A stretch of DNA of 64,000 nt, from assembly GCF_014897315.1 (NCBI RefSeq), contig NZ_JABUYL010000001.1, forward strand, positions 1 through 64,000, written 5' to 3'. A program made the position numbers and the translations under genes. Each line of letters begins with the position of its first letter. The stretch's first letter is position 1. Below, piece by piece: positions 1-8,878 of the stretch. The notes beneath the pieces are model-generated. The model was not told the DNA's origin and did not search any database. It saw nothing but the letters and a program-made list of their open reading frames with translations. Origin of the DNA: Proteus sp. FME41. Lineage in GTDB: Bacteria > Pseudomonadota > Gammaproteobacteria > Enterobacterales > Enterobacteriaceae.

Positions 1-2
1 AT

Positions 3-503
3 ACGACTAACGCACAAGGCTTAACCTTTAACCCTGAGTTCTTAAAAGCCTTAGATAAATTAAGCTATCTAGGCGATGTGGTTTTTGCAAATGGTGAAGC
101 GCGTCTTTACTTTGAATTACGTCCGGGGACATCACCCGACATTATGCAAACCCATTTAATGATTGATAGACAATCACTGATCTACGATAACCAACAACCG
201 CAATGGCAACGCTTTGTTTGGCCAGCGGATACCGTTGCCTCAGGTGCATCACTCAGTTGGATCACCACCAAGACAGGCACACGTATTTATGGTGATTATC
301 GTGGCGTCTGGGGCATCATTCGGTTATTGGAAGATGCCCAAATTGTCCCTTATGCCGGCAGCACCAGCAGTTACTCTGTCAGTTGGAAAACCTTAAATGG
401 CCAGTCACTCAATTACACCTTAAGAACCGAAATGGGCGAGGGTCCAATCGCACTTTTGCAACTACGCAATTTTATTTTACCGGAAAAGATCTTTTTAGAT
501 TAA
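3..503 (+). CDS. tssM: Type VI secretion membrane subunit TssM (IcmF family), 3' end only
   Basis: An open frame enters from the left edge and ends with TAA at 501-503, so only about the last 166 residues are present. The fragment has the pattern of the periplasmic C-terminus of TssM/IcmF: a beta-rich segment with RLYFELRPG, WPADT, WITTKTGTR, the GVWGIIRLLEDA block and the ending LLQLRNFILPEKIF. TssM spans the inner membrane and, with TssL and TssJ, forms the complex that anchors the contractile tail to the envelope. The gene downstream on the same strand starts 29 bases later. The rest of the type VI locus presumably lies left of the window; this is inferred from the partial gene. The family call is fairly sure. 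Confidence 0.85.
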   Translation, partial: TTNAQGLTFNPEFLKALDKLSYLGDVVFANGEARLYFELRPGTSPDIMQTHLMIDRQSLIYDNQQPQWQRFVWPADTVASGASLSWITTKTGTRIYGDYRGVWGIIRLLEDAQIVPYAGSTSSYSVSWKTLNGQSLNYTLRTEMGEGPIALLQLRNFILPEKIFLD

Positions 504-532
504 AAATTTAAACAAATAAAGAGATAATTAAA

Positions 533-1480
533 ATGGACTCTTATGGATTACTACAAAAATTTAAGCTTAATCGCCCATTAAATAACGAAGAAATAGCTGG
601 TAAATTGGACCAAAATAATCGTATTGATTTAGAAAATGAAGAGTTAATTCCAGATGTAAAAGTGATCGCAATAAATTCTCATTATCTAGAAATGGTGGAT
701 AAATATTATTCTTCAAAAGGTATTTTTAGTTTTATAGGTGCTTTTGGAACCATAATGTGTTTAGGTGGTATATTATTATTTACAACAGATCTTATTTTCT
801 CCAATCAATTATCTAAAAAAGATTTAATATTTACTCTTTTTATGATTCTTCCACTTATTGGAATGGGATCCTTTATGTTCTATTTACTGAAAACAGAATG
901 GTTTACATGGACACATTATCCTTTACGCTTTGATCGAAAAAATCAGATGGTTTATGCCTTTCGCACTGACGGTTCTATTATTTCAGTGCCTTGGGAAAAG
1001 GTGTTTTTTACTACAGGACTTAATTATGTGAAAAATATAAGTGCTGATTATTATATTAGTGGTCATGTACTTGCAGATGATAATAAAACGGTAATTGATA
1101 CGTTTTGTCTTCCTGCCTCCACAGGTAATCCAGCATTATTGCAACATCATTGGGAATTTATTCGACGCTATATGGAAGAAGGACCTGAGAATATTATTCA
1201 ACAAGTCGAATTTTGTTTACCTATAGCTAATAAAAAAGAGAGTTATGGTTTTACCTTTTTTTATATATGTACTTTATTTAAAGGACTATTTAAGATCCTG
1301 ATGTTATTAATGTTTCCACTTATCTTTATTATCAGTATCCCGCGTTATATTGCAATCTTAACCAGTCGCCATCCTATTTGGCCAGAGGAAGTAGAAGAGC
1401 AGTGCAAAATAGACCCTAATGATCCTTATATCTTAAATGAAAAAACGAATCCTAAAGATCTCTGGAAAGCATTTTATTAA
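533..1480 (+). CDS. DUF6708-like membrane protein beside tssM
   Basis: A 315-residue protein with no function I can assign. Two hydrophobic segments lie at about residues 62-87 and 98-121 and a third near 240-270, so it is an inner-membrane protein. Between them is a soluble stretch (about 122-235) with the pattern TEWFTWTHYPLRFDRKNQMVYAF followed by VPWEKVFF, which I recognise as the DUF6708 type often found next to type VI secretion genes. The start ATG at 533 follows an AAAGAGA ribosome site. It lies 29 bases after tssM on the same strand, so co-transcription is likely. A role as an accessory or immunity factor for the secretion system is possible from position only. Confidence 0.7.
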   Translation: MDSYGLLQKFKLNRPLNNEEIAGKLDQNNRIDLENEELIPDVKVIAINSHYLEMVDKYYSSKGIFSFIGAFGTIMCLGGILLFTTDLIFSNQLSKKDLIFTLFMILPLIGMGSFMFYLLKTEWFTWTHYPLRFDRKNQMVYAFRTDGSIISVPWEKVFFTTGLNYVKNISADYYISGHVLADDNKTVIDTFCLPASTGNPALLQHHWEFIRRYMEEGPENIIQQVEFCLPIANKKESYGFTFFYICTLFKGLFKILMLLMFPLIFIISIPRYIAILTSRHPIWPEEVEEQCKIDPNDPYILNEKTNPKDLWKAFY

Positions 1481-1632
1481 AAATCATCTATATTGTATTT
1501 CATCAACATTTTTATTAGTTTTCCGCTCAACGATATGAATTTTATTAATTCAATGATTGCTTATTTCGAATAGCTCAAACTGTTATCAAAGCCCGTTTTT
1601 TTATTTGTTTAAGAAAAATTGTATAAAAATAA

Positions 1633-1932
1633 TTATTTAAACTGAATAAAAGCATTTGCGACTTTTTTAGGACCTTCATAAATTTCAAATTTTTCTAATT
1701 CTTTTAATAAATGATGAGGGGCATGTTCAACTAAAAACTGCATATTGCCCTCACTTATCCAATGTTCAGACTCTTGTTTTGTGTGAGTGATTTTAATGGC
1801 AAGACTCCAACTATTTGGCTCATAAGGCAGTTGAGTAGTTGGATAATAAAAACCAGCTAAAGGCGGTGGTGATTGTCTTCCCCCTTCAGCAGAGGTTAAC
1901 CAGACGATTTTAACCCAGACATTGGTATGCAT
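1633..1932 (-). CDS. Small hypothetical protein (99 aa)
   Basis: A 99-residue frame on the minus strand, preceded by a GGAAA-like site 6 bases before its ATG. I do not recognise the family. The protein is soluble by composition, starts with a beta-like VWVKIVWLTSAEGG, contains a proline-rich PPPLAGFYYPT segment and a tryptophan-rich middle. It lies between the convergent type VI-linked gene and yegH and is separated from yegH by a strong terminator, so it needs its own promoter. It could be a small effector-immunity type protein or a remnant of the type VI island; neither is shown. No other frame in this stretch is better. Confidence 0.5.
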   Translation of the reverse strand: MHTNVWVKIVWLTSAEGGRQSPPPLAGFYYPTTQLPYEPNSWSLAIKITHTKQESEHWISEGNMQFLVEHAPHHLLKELEKFEIYEGPKKVANAFIQFK

Positions 1933-1963
1933 ATATTTTCCAGTAGAGACTATCTCCAGATAA

Positions 1964-1992
1964 AAAATATCCGCCTTAAAGGCGGATATTTT
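1964..1992 (-). terminator. Rho-independent terminator after yegH
   Basis: Perfect 12-bp inverted repeat (AAAATATCCGCC / GGCGGATATTTT) with a 5-base loop, followed on the minus strand by a T-rich run. It sits 16 bases past the yegH stop and inside the leader of the small downstream gene. Confidence 0.85.
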
Positions 1993-2007
1993 ACTATTTG
2001 ACAGGGA

Positions 2008-3588
2008 TTACGCTTCGTCCACGTTTTCTTCGTCTTCCGGTGTAGGTTCCACAATTCGAACTTTATTAATTCGATGGTTGTTCACTTCTAACGGCTCAAA
2101 TTCAATGCCATCAATAATGATCTTCTCACCGACAGTTGGAACACGTTGTAAATGCTCCATTAATAAACCTGCTAAGGTTTCATACTCACGTTTTTCATCC
2201 AATTTGATTGGAATATAAAGCACTAAGTCTTCAAGTGGTGTAAAGCCATTAACAGTCCATGAACCGTCTTCATTTTGAACTAAGTCGTGACGAGAATCGT
2301 TTTCTTCAGAACTCACAGGTAAGTTACCTGCAATCGTTTCCATTACGTCTGTTAACGTCACAATACCTTCAACAGAGCCAAACTCATCTACAACAAAAGC
2401 AAAGTGAGTATGGGCACTACGGAACTGTTCTAATGCTTGTAGCAATGATAAACCTTCAGGGAATATCAGCGGTTGTGTTACTAACAAACGTAAATTTAGA
2501 GGTTCATTACGTAGTTGTTGATTCAATAATTGAATCACATTCACAACACCTACTGGTTCATCACTGTGCTGTTCATCGGTAATGACAAGACGTGAGTGGG
2601 GATCCTTTTCTAATAATTGGCGGATATCATCTTGTGTTGCGTTTAAATCGATGTATTCAACATCATGGCGTGAAGTCATGATACTGTTAACGTTACGCTG
2701 ACTTAAACCAAGCACACGCACAATCATTTGACGTTCTTGAGGATCGAATGCTTCTTCTGCATTAGAAACTAAGTTAGAAGTATGGGGATCTAACTCAGAA
2801 GATTCGGGCTTGCCATTAATAATGCGTAATACCGCTTCTGCTGTACGTTCACGTAAAGAACGAGAGGCAGATAAGAAACGACGGCGGTTAAATTGTGCAA
2901 GCTGGTTAAAGACTTCTATCATGATAGAGAAACCAATTGCCGCATACAGATAACCTTTCGGAATGGCGTAGCCAAAGCCTTCGGCAACAAGCGCGAAACC
3001 TATCATTAGTAAGAAGCTTAAACACAAAATAACAATCGTTGGGTGATTATTGACAAAGTTTGTCAGTGGCTTACTTGCAAGGATCATCAAGAACATTGCA
3101 ATAGTGACAGCCGCAATCATGACACCTAAATGGTCAACCATACCCACAGCGGTTATTACCGAGTCAAGCGAGAACACCGCATCCAGCACGATAATTTGCG
3201 CAACGACAGACCAAAAGCGTGTCGTTTTACGTTGTTTTCCCTCACCATGGTCTTTGCCTTCTAGCCGTTCATTAAGCTCCATTGTGGCTTTGAACAGCAA
3301 GAATATCCCCCCGACAAGCATAATTAAGTCTCTTGCACTGAAAGGATGATCAAACAGTGTGATAATAGGTTTTGTCAGGGTGATAAGCCAAGAAAGGCTG
3401 AATAACAACACAACTCGCATCACTAAGGCACACAATAAGCCCGTTATACGCGCTTTGTCTCTTAGTTTTGCAGGAAGTTTATCTGCCAGAATAGCAATGA
3501 AAACAAGGTTATCGATACCAAGTACGATTTCGAGAACAATTAGGGTGGAGAGTCCTACCCATATCGTCGGATCTAAGATCCATTCCAT
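2008..3588 (-). CDS. yegH: TerC-family membrane protein with CBS pair and CorC_HlyC domain
   Basis: A 526-residue inner-membrane protein, close in length and start (MEWI.DP.IW) to E. coli YegH (527 aa) rather than YoaE. Residues 1 to about 230 form the TerC-like bundle of roughly seven hydrophobic segments with the conserved acidic motifs LGIDNLVF and [12 protein letters not shown]. Residues about 300-425 look like a CBS pair and the last 85 or so like the CorC_HlyC transporter-associated domain. TerC proteins are linked to metal export, especially manganese, but YegH has no firmly assigned substrate. It is transcribed divergently from gnd. The family is certain; the symbol rests on remembered similarity. 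Confidence 0.85.
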   Translation of the reverse strand: MEWILDPTIWVGLSTLIVLEIVLGIDNLVFIAILADKLPAKLRDKARITGLLCALVMRVVLLFSLSWLITLTKPIITLFDHPFSARDLIMLVGGIFLLFKATMELNERLEGKDHGEGKQRKTTRFWSVVAQIIVLDAVFSLDSVITAVGMVDHLGVMIAAVTIAMFLMILASKPLTNFVNNHPTIVILCLSFLLMIGFALVAEGFGYAIPKGYLYAAIGFSIMIEVFNQLAQFNRRRFLSASRSLRERTAEAVLRIINGKPESSELDPHTSNLVSNAEEAFDPQERQMIVRVLGLSQRNVNSIMTSRHDVEYIDLNATQDDIRQLLEKDPHSRLVITDEQHSDEPVGVVNVIQLLNQQLRNEPLNLRLLVTQPLIFPEGLSLLQALEQFRSAHTHFAFVVDEFGSVEGIVTLTDVMETIAGNLPVSSEENDSRHDLVQNEDGSWTVNGFTPLEDLVLYIPIKLDEKREYETLAGLLMEHLQRVPTVGEKIIIDGIEFEPLEVNNHRINKVRIVEPTPEDEENVDEA

Positions 3589-3832
3589 ACAGTTTGTTTT
3601 ACCTTCTATAAAGACGGCTTATGCCGACTTGGGAATAATGAGCAATTTGAAGGAATTTTTCAATAATTTATTATCGATATCGGGAGAATAATTTTATTTT
3701 GTCGAAAAGATTGTGACACCAATGACATCAATAACTACCACCAAATGGGAGAGTGCGTTACTATGTGATCAGGTTAACAAATTGTCAGTACATTGATACT
3801 GGCAGGTTTATTTTCAGACGGGAGTTATTTTC

Positions 3833-5239
3833 ATGTCAAAACAGCAAATCGGCGTGGTTGGTATGGCAGTAATGGGACGTAACCTTGCGCTAAATATTGA
3901 AAGTCGCGGTTATTCTGTCTCTATCTACAACCGCTCAAGCGATAAAACCAACGATGTTATCGCTGAAAACCCAGGCAAAAAACTGGTTCCGAATTATTCT
4001 ATTGAAGAGTTTGTTGATTCGTTAGAAAAACCGCGTCGCATTTTATTAATGGTAAAAGCGGGTGAAGCAACGGATAAAACAATTGCTGCATTGACACCGC
4101 ATTTAGATAAAGGCGATATCCTTATTGATGGCGGGAATACTTTCTTTAAAGATACCATTCGTCGTAATCGTGAATTATCAGCTCAAGGCTTTAATTTCAT
4201 TGGTACTGGTGTTTCAGGTGGTGAAGAAGGCGCATTAAAAGGCCCTTCAATTATGCCTGGCGGACAGAAAGAAGCTTACGAATTAGTGGCACCAATCCTT
4301 GAAAAAATTGCTGCCGTTGCCGAAGGTGAACCTTGTGTGACGTATATCGGTGCTGATGGCGCAGGCCACTATGTAAAAATGGTACACAACGGCATCGAAT
4401 ACGGTGATATGCAACTGATTGCAGAAGCGTATTCCGTTTTAAAACACTCTTTAGGTCTGACTAACGAAGAATTAGCAGAAACCTTCACTGAGTGGAATAA
4501 AGGTGAATTAAGTAGCTACTTGATTGAGATCACCGCGGATATCTTCCGTAAAAAAGACGAAGACGGTAAATACCTTGTTGATGTTATTCTTGATGAAGCG
4601 GCAAACAAAGGCACTGGTAAATGGACTAGCCAAAGTTCTTTAGATTTAGGTGTCCCCGTGACCCTAATTACTGAATCTGTATTTGCACGTTATATCTCTT
4701 CATTAAAAGATCAACGCGTTGCAGCCTCTAAAGTATTATCAGGCCCAACACCTAAAGCGTTCTCTGGTGATAAAAAAGCCTTTATTGAAAATGTTCGTCG
4801 CGCACTGTATTTAGGTAAAATTGTTTCTTATGCGCAGGGTTTTCAACAACTGAAAGCCTCATCTGACGAATATAACTGGGATTTAAACTACGGAGAAATC
4901 GCGAAGATTTTCCGCGCAGGATGTATTATTCGTGCTCAATTCCTGCAAAAAATCACAGATGCTTATAATGGAGATGCAAGCATTGCAAATCTGCTGTTAG
5001 CACCTTACTTTAAAAATATTGCTGATGAGTACCAACAAGCTCTGCGTGATGTTGTTTGTTATGGCGTACAAGCAGGTATTCCAACTCCAACATTCTCTGC
5101 GGCGATTTCTTACTACGATAGCTATCGTGCAGAAGTGTTACCAGCAAACTTAATCCAAGCTCAACGTGACTACTTTGGTGCGCATACTTATAAACGTACT
5201 GATAAAGATGGCGTATTCCATACAGAGTGGATGGAATAA
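3833..5239 (+). CDS. gnd: 6-phosphogluconate dehydrogenase, decarboxylating
   Basis: A 468-residue enzyme, the same length as E. coli Gnd. It oxidises and decarboxylates 6-phosphogluconate to ribulose 5-phosphate with NADP in the oxidative pentose phosphate pathway, in the cytoplasm. The N-terminal Rossmann motif [15 protein letters not shown] binds NADP. The substrate block [16 protein letters not shown] follows, and the catalytic lysine and glutamate are K182 and E189 in the segment [15 protein letters not shown]. The C-terminal helical domain ends with [15 protein letters not shown]. The ATG at 3833 follows a GACGGGAG ribosome site. The gene stands alone, with a terminator 44 bases downstream. 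Confidence 0.97.
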   Translation: MSKQQIGVVGMAVMGRNLALNIESRGYSVSIYNRSSDKTNDVIAENPGKKLVPNYSIEEFVDSLEKPRRILLMVKAGEATDKTIAALTPHLDKGDILIDGGNTFFKDTIRRNRELSAQGFNFIGTGVSGGEEGALKGPSIMPGGQKEAYELVAPILEKIAAVAEGEPCVTYIGADGAGHYVKMVHNGIEYGDMQLIAEAYSVLKHSLGLTNEELAETFTEWNKGELSSYLIEITADIFRKKDEDGKYLVDVILDEAANKGTGKWTSQSSLDLGVPVTLITESVFARYISSLKDQRVAASKVLSGPTPKAFSGDKKAFIENVRRALYLGKIVSYAQGFQQLKASSDEYNWDLNYGEIAKIFRAGCIIRAQFLQKITDAYNGDASIANLLLAPYFKNIADEYQQALRDVVCYGVQAGIPTPTFSAAISYYDSYRAEVLPANLIQAQRDYFGAHTYKRTDKDGVFHTEWME

Positions 5240-5282
5240 GTAAAATTAAATATTAGGTTATATTAATTGAAATATGACAAAT

Positions 5283-5313
5283 AAAAGGTGCTTGATATAA
5301 GTGCCTTTTTTAT
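5283..5313 (+). terminator. Rho-independent terminator after gnd
   Basis: Hairpin AAAAGGTGCTT / AAGTGCCTTTT with two wobble pairs and a T run, 44 bases past the gnd stop. Confidence 0.75.
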
Positions 5314-5362
5314 TATCCAAATTTCAAAGGCAATCATTCACAACGACATTATTCGAAGGTTA

Positions 5363-5731
5363 TTATTTTCTATTCGTTGATTTTTTTAATATAGGGATCG
5401 CACGTTCTTCTCCCCAGTTTTTTAGTGCAGCTAAAACGTGAGAGAGTGATTCTCCGTCTTCAGTTAGTTTATATTCAACTTTAGGTGGAATTTCCGCATA
5501 CACTTTACGTTCAATAAGCCCATCAGATTCAAGTTCACGTAATTGCTTAGTCAGCATTCTTGGCGTGATTGAAATAAGCTTTCTTTTTAACTCATTAAAT
5601 CGCAATGTTTTTCCCTGTAAATGGTAAAGGATCATGCCTTTTCCTTTACCGCCCATTAGTTCTAAAGATGCTTCAACGGGGCATCCGTCATAGGTGTAGT
5701 CGTTATATCTATTCTTTTTTACAGTATCCAT
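5363..5731 (-). CDS. HxlR-family transcriptional regulator
   Basis: A 122-residue winged-helix protein of the HxlR type. It starts with the typical CPVEASLELMGGKGKGMILYHL helix, followed by the recognition segment RFNELKRKLISITPRMLTKQLRELESDGLIER and a wing ending VEYKLTEDGESL. The only cysteine is C17, in the family position that in several members senses electrophiles or quinones. The ATG at 5731 follows AGGATAC. It is divergent from the nitroreductase gene nfsB with a 98-base spacer, the usual arrangement for a local repressor of a redox enzyme. The family is certain; the target is inferred from position. Confidence 0.88.
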   Translation of the reverse strand: MDTVKKNRYNDYTYDGCPVEASLELMGGKGKGMILYHLQGKTLRFNELKRKLISITPRMLTKQLRELESDGLIERKVYAEIPPKVEYKLTEDGESLSHVLAALKNWGEERAIPILKKSTNRK

Positions 5732-5758
5732 TTGTATCCTATATACATAAATTGTGCG

Positions 5759-5774
5759 TACTTGCCAGATAGTA
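5759..5774. promoter_or_regulatory. Candidate HxlR-type operator
   Basis: The divergent spacer between the HxlR regulator and nfsB holds the inverted repeat TACT-N8-AGTA, similar in shape to the TACT/AGTA half-sites described for several HxlR-family operators. It lies 56 bases before the nfsB start and 28 bases before the regulator start, so one protein could control both. This is a short match and not proven. Confidence 0.35.
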
Positions 5775-5829
5775 AATTATTATTAAAATAGACGTAATAC
5801 AAGTGGCTTATTTGAAAATGGTGTAATAA

Positions 5830-6483
5830 ATGAATTTATTAGAAGTATTAAAAACTCGTTATGCGACAAAACATTTTGATAAAAATAAAGTGATCCCTGA
5901 GCAAGAATTAGAACAGATAAAAGCGTTGCTGCAGCTAAGTCCATCAAGTGTGAATACTCAACCATGGCACTTTATCATAGCGAAAACTGATGATGCGAAG
6001 CTGAAAATTGCAGGATCTACCGAAGGTGGATATGAATTTAATAAAGAGAAAATATTAAGTGCTTCACATGTTGTGGTTATGTGTGCAAAAAATACGTTAT
6101 CTGAAGGATATCTCTCTCATTTGCTTGAATTAGAAGATAAAGCGGGAAGATATTCTACAACAGAATTCAAAGAGCAGAATAAACTCGCCCGATCATTTTT
6201 TGTTAATTTACATGAAAAACAACTTGATGATTTATCCCATTGGATAGAGAAACAAGTTTATTTAAATATGGGGTCTTTGTTACTAGGGGCTGCAACGTTA
6301 GGAATAGATGCTCTTCCAATGGAAGGCTTTGACCTATCAAAAATAGATTCAACATTTTCTTTAAATGATAAAGGGCTTCATGCTGTGGCTATTGTGGCAT
6401 TAGGTTATAAAGAAGAAGATGATTTTAACTACAATTTACCAAAATCAAGATTACCACAGAATGAAATTATTACTGATATTTAA
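5830..6483 (+). CDS. nfsB: Oxygen-insensitive NAD(P)H nitroreductase
   Basis: A 217-residue flavoprotein, exactly the length of E. coli NfsB. It binds FMN and reduces nitroaromatics, nitrofurans and quinones by two-electron steps in the cytoplasm. Family blocks include RYATKHFD near the N-terminus, LLQLSPSSVNTQPWHFI (FMN contacts), the ASHVVV strand, KQVYLNMGSLLLGAATLGIDALPMEGFD and the ending LPKSRLPQN. The start at 5830 has only a weak ribosome site. It is divergent from an HxlR regulator, suggesting inducible expression. Loss of this type of gene is a known route to nitrofuran resistance; here the frame is intact. Confidence 0.93.
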   Translation: MNLLEVLKTRYATKHFDKNKVIPEQELEQIKALLQLSPSSVNTQPWHFIIAKTDDAKLKIAGSTEGGYEFNKEKILSASHVVVMCAKNTLSEGYLSHLLELEDKAGRYSTTEFKEQNKLARSFFVNLHEKQLDDLSHWIEKQVYLNMGSLLLGAATLGIDALPMEGFDLSKIDSTFSLNDKGLHAVAIVALGYKEEDDFNYNLPKSRLPQNEIITDI

Positions 6484-6543
6484 GTTTTTGATTTAAATTT
6501 CACTTTATTAAATCATTGAAGAAATATACTAAGATTATTTAAT

Positions 6544-6573
6544 AAAAAGAGAGTACTTAAATACTCTCTTTTT
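6544..6573. terminator. Bidirectional terminator between nfsB and dctA
   Basis: Perfect 12-bp stem AAAAAGAGAGTA / TACTCTCTTTTT with a 6-base loop. A-run and T-run flanks allow it to act for both convergent genes. Confidence 0.88.
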
Positions 6574-6636
6574 ATTTTGTGTTTTATTAATAAATATAAA
6601 AATTATTACTCATATGATTTTATATAGTGTGTTTTT

Positions 6637-7950
6637 TCATTTATCTGATATTAAATCAGTATCTAGCTTGGTTTCTATTGATATATTTCCACTAAAAACA
6701 TCATTCATTCTCTCTTTATCTAATGCATTTTCCCAGCGAGCAACCACGATACAAGCACAAGCATTGCCAACAAGATTAGTTAATGCGCGACATTCCGACA
6801 TAAAGCGGTCAATACCCAGAATCAACGCCATACCTGCAACGGGAACACTTGGTACAACGGATAGCGTTGCTGCTAAGGTAATAAAGCCCGCTCCTGTTAC
6901 ACCTGCGGCGCCTTTGGAACTAATCATAGCAACAAAGAGTAATGTAATTTGTTCTGTTAACGACAAATCAACGCCTGTTGCTTGAGCGATAAATAATGCA
7001 GCCATGGTCATATAGATATTAGTGCCATCTAAATTAAAGGAATAACCCGTAGGAATAACTAAACCGACGACTGATTTTTTACAGCCAAGACTCTCCATTT
7101 TACTCATTAATGTGGGTAATGCAGCTTCAGATGAAGAAGTGCCTAATACAAGCCAGAGCTCATCTTTTATATATTTAATTAAAGAGAGGATAGAAAAACC
7201 ATTATATTTAGCAACGGCACCCAAAACCACTAACACAAAAAGCAATGCTGTTAAATAAAAAGTAATTACCAACAACATTAAATTACCAATGGAAGAAATG
7301 CCGTATTTACCTATAGTAAAAGCCATAGCACCAAAAGCACCAATCGGCGCTAACTTCATTAGCATACCAACCATCTTAAAGACCGGATCGCAAAGATGCT
7401 GTAAGAATTTTAATACAGGCTCACCTCGTGATCCTGTTGATGCTAATGCTAAGCCAAAAACTACAGACACAAACAGCACTTGTAAGATATTACCGTTAAC
7501 TAATGGGCTAACAATAGTATCAGGAATAATATTCATAAAAAAATCAACAAGAGAAGAGCTATGTGCCTGAGTGACATACATTTCTACTCGACTACTGTCT
7601 AATGATTCAGGAGAGATGTTTAAACCATCACCAGGACGAATAATATTAGCCGTTATGAGTCCAATAATCAGGGCGATAGTAGAGAATGTAAGAAAGTAAA
7701 TCATCGATTTACCTGCTACTTTCCCCACTGTTTTCATATTGTTCATACCTGCAATGCCTGTTACTACCGTTAAGAAGATAACAGGTGCGATGATCATTTT
7801 TACAATTTTGATAAATCCATCACCAAGAGGTTTAAAAGATTCACCTATATCAGGATAAAAATGACCCAGTAAAATGCCAAGAATGATAGCGATAATAACT
7901 TGGATATATAACACACGATAAAAGGGGAGCCTGCGGGATGAAGTCTGCAT
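6637..7950 (-). CDS. dctA: C4-dicarboxylate transporter DctA, copy 1
   Basis: A 437-residue inner-membrane symporter of the DAACS family that takes up succinate, fumarate, malate and often aspartate or orotate with cations. It shows the family hairpin and substrate motifs [32 protein letters not shown] and [13 protein letters not shown], and the closing segment [28 protein letters not shown]. coli DctA is slightly shorter (428). A closely similar second copy lies 0.9 kb away on the same strand, differing mostly at the termini and scattered loop positions. The upstream region carries a promoter and TyrR-type box shared with copy 2. The tail after [12 protein letters not shown] is the most divergent part. 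Confidence 0.95.
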   Translation of the reverse strand: MQTSSRRLPFYRVLYIQVIIAIILGILLGHFYPDIGESFKPLGDGFIKIVKMIIAPVIFLTVVTGIAGMNNMKTVGKVAGKSMIYFLTFSTIALIIGLITANIIRPGDGLNISPESLDSSRVEMYVTQAHSSSLVDFFMNIIPDTIVSPLVNGNILQVLFVSVVFGLALASTGSRGEPVLKFLQHLCDPVFKMVGMLMKLAPIGAFGAMAFTIGKYGISSIGNLMLLVITFYLTALLFVLVVLGAVAKYNGFSILSLIKYIKDELWLVLGTSSSEAALPTLMSKMESLGCKKSVVGLVIPTGYSFNLDGTNIYMTMAALFIAQATGVDLSLTEQITLLFVAMISSKGAAGVTGAGFITLAATLSVVPSVPVAGMALILGIDRFMSECRALTNLVGNACACIVVARWENALDKERMNDVFSGNISIETKLDTDLISDK

Positions 7951-8001
7951 AAAAATTCCCTGTAACTGAAAGATATTGACTAAATAAAAAAGAAATTATG
8001 A

Positions 8002-8019
8002 TGTAAATTATTATTTACA
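8002..8019. promoter_or_regulatory. Perfect TyrR-type box, dctA copy 1 leader
   Basis: TGTAAA-N6-TTTACA, exact match to the strong TyrR box consensus, lying about 14-31 bases downstream of the inferred transcription start of dctA copy 1. A site there would be expected to repress. A matching site is found in the copy 2 leader. Confidence 0.55.
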
Positions 8020-8039
8020 TTTATTTTGTTGTGATAGAT

Positions 8040-8068
8040 AACTTAAAGGTCTGAGTAAATCAGGTCAA
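8040..8068 (-). promoter_or_regulatory. Candidate sigma-70 promoter, dctA copy 1
   Basis: On the minus strand TTGACC (8068-8063), a 17-base spacer and TAAGTT (8045-8040). The same TTGACC-N17-TAAGTT arrangement, with most of the spacer, is conserved before dctA copy 2, which supports it although the -10 is weak. The rest of the gene-free stretch 8069-8336 is AT-rich with nothing else I can name. Confidence 0.5.
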
Positions 8069-8336
8069 TAAAATAAAGTTGATTTTATCAAATATTGTGC
8101 TCTTCATCTAAAAAATTAGATTTAATTTCAATTTATTGCCATTTGAAGAATTTATTTTTCTTAAATCAATAGGTTAATGAAATTATATTTTGTTTTAGTT
8201 TGTCGGGTTTCTTTAAGAATATGTGTTTTTAACTTTGTTTTTTGGTGAATGGGATGATTTAAATGTAAATAGATATGGATAAGGAAAGGTAGGAAGAGTA
8301 ACTAGGCACAATTATTTGTTTCTATTCAATTTATTT

Positions 8337-8702
8337 TCAAGGGAAAAATGAACCACTGATAAATCCTTCAATATAAATAAACGCTAACCAACCAACAAAT
8401 AAGCATTCAGAAAAAACAATAATAAAAGCGAATATTGAGGGAAACTCGAAGGTATCTCTGACTAAGAGAAAAAAATGAGGTAGCATGATTGCAGAAAATA
8501 TAATTTTTATTACCAAAGCAAACGCAACAAGATAAATAGCGATATCTAAAGAAAACACTTCAATTTGAATGAGTGGTACAACAACCGTATAAAAAAGAAT
8601 AATACTACTAAGAATTATTATGGCGGAACCACCCAACCAATATTTGAAAAATAAAAGCTTCAGAGAATATTGTTTTGTTATCAGATCTTTTAATTTATTC
8701 AC
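8337..8702 (-). CDS. Small membrane protein of unknown function between the dctA copies
   Basis: A 121-residue frame with a GTG start at 8702 preceded by AAGGGA 7 bases upstream, a good ribosome site. I do not recognise the family. Four hydrophobic segments at about residues 24-44, 54-74, 85-103 and 105-118 suggest a four-helix inner-membrane protein. It has no clear catalytic motif, lies on the same strand as both dctA genes, and has no terminator immediately behind it. It could be part of the unit duplicated with dctA or a later arrival. A link to dicarboxylate transport is only positional. Confidence 0.6.
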   Translation of the reverse strand: MNKLKDLITKQYSLKLLFFKYWLGGSAIIILSSIILFYTVVVPLIQIEVFSLDIAIYLVAFALVIKIIFSAIMLPHFFLLVRDTFEFPSIFAFIIVFSECLFVGWLAFIYIEGFISGSFFP

Positions 8703-8831
8703 AATTTTATCCCTTATTTATGAATTAAAAAATTATAAAAATAAGTAAAGAATAATCTATGAGAAAAAGAGACAATAATAAATAAATTATAAAAAATAAG
8801 TATTTATTCGTAGTGGTTAGGAATATAAAAA

Positions 8832-8859
8832 ATAAAAGAGCGCACATGCGCTCTTTTAT
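8832..8859. terminator. Terminator after dctA copy 2
   Basis: Perfect 13-bp stem ATAAAAGAGCGCA / TGCGCTCTTTTAT with a 2-base gap in the middle, 20 bases past the stop of dctA copy 2. Confidence 0.85.
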
Positions 8860-8878
8860 CGATGATAGAAAATGGTTT

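Noticed and set aside
3786-3801. CAGTA-N6-TACTG before gnd as an operator
   Set aside because: Five-base arms are too short to distinguish from chance.
6614-6985. Plus-strand frames opposite the dctA genes (also 8862-9293, 7289-7570, 9561-9857)
   Set aside because: They mirror the antisense of conserved DctA codons, recur in both paralogues for that reason, and lack ribosome sites.
8079-8091. TTGAT-N3-ATCAA upstream of dctA copy 1 as an FNR box
   Set aside because: The spacer is 3 instead of 4 bases and the motif is not conserved before copy 2.
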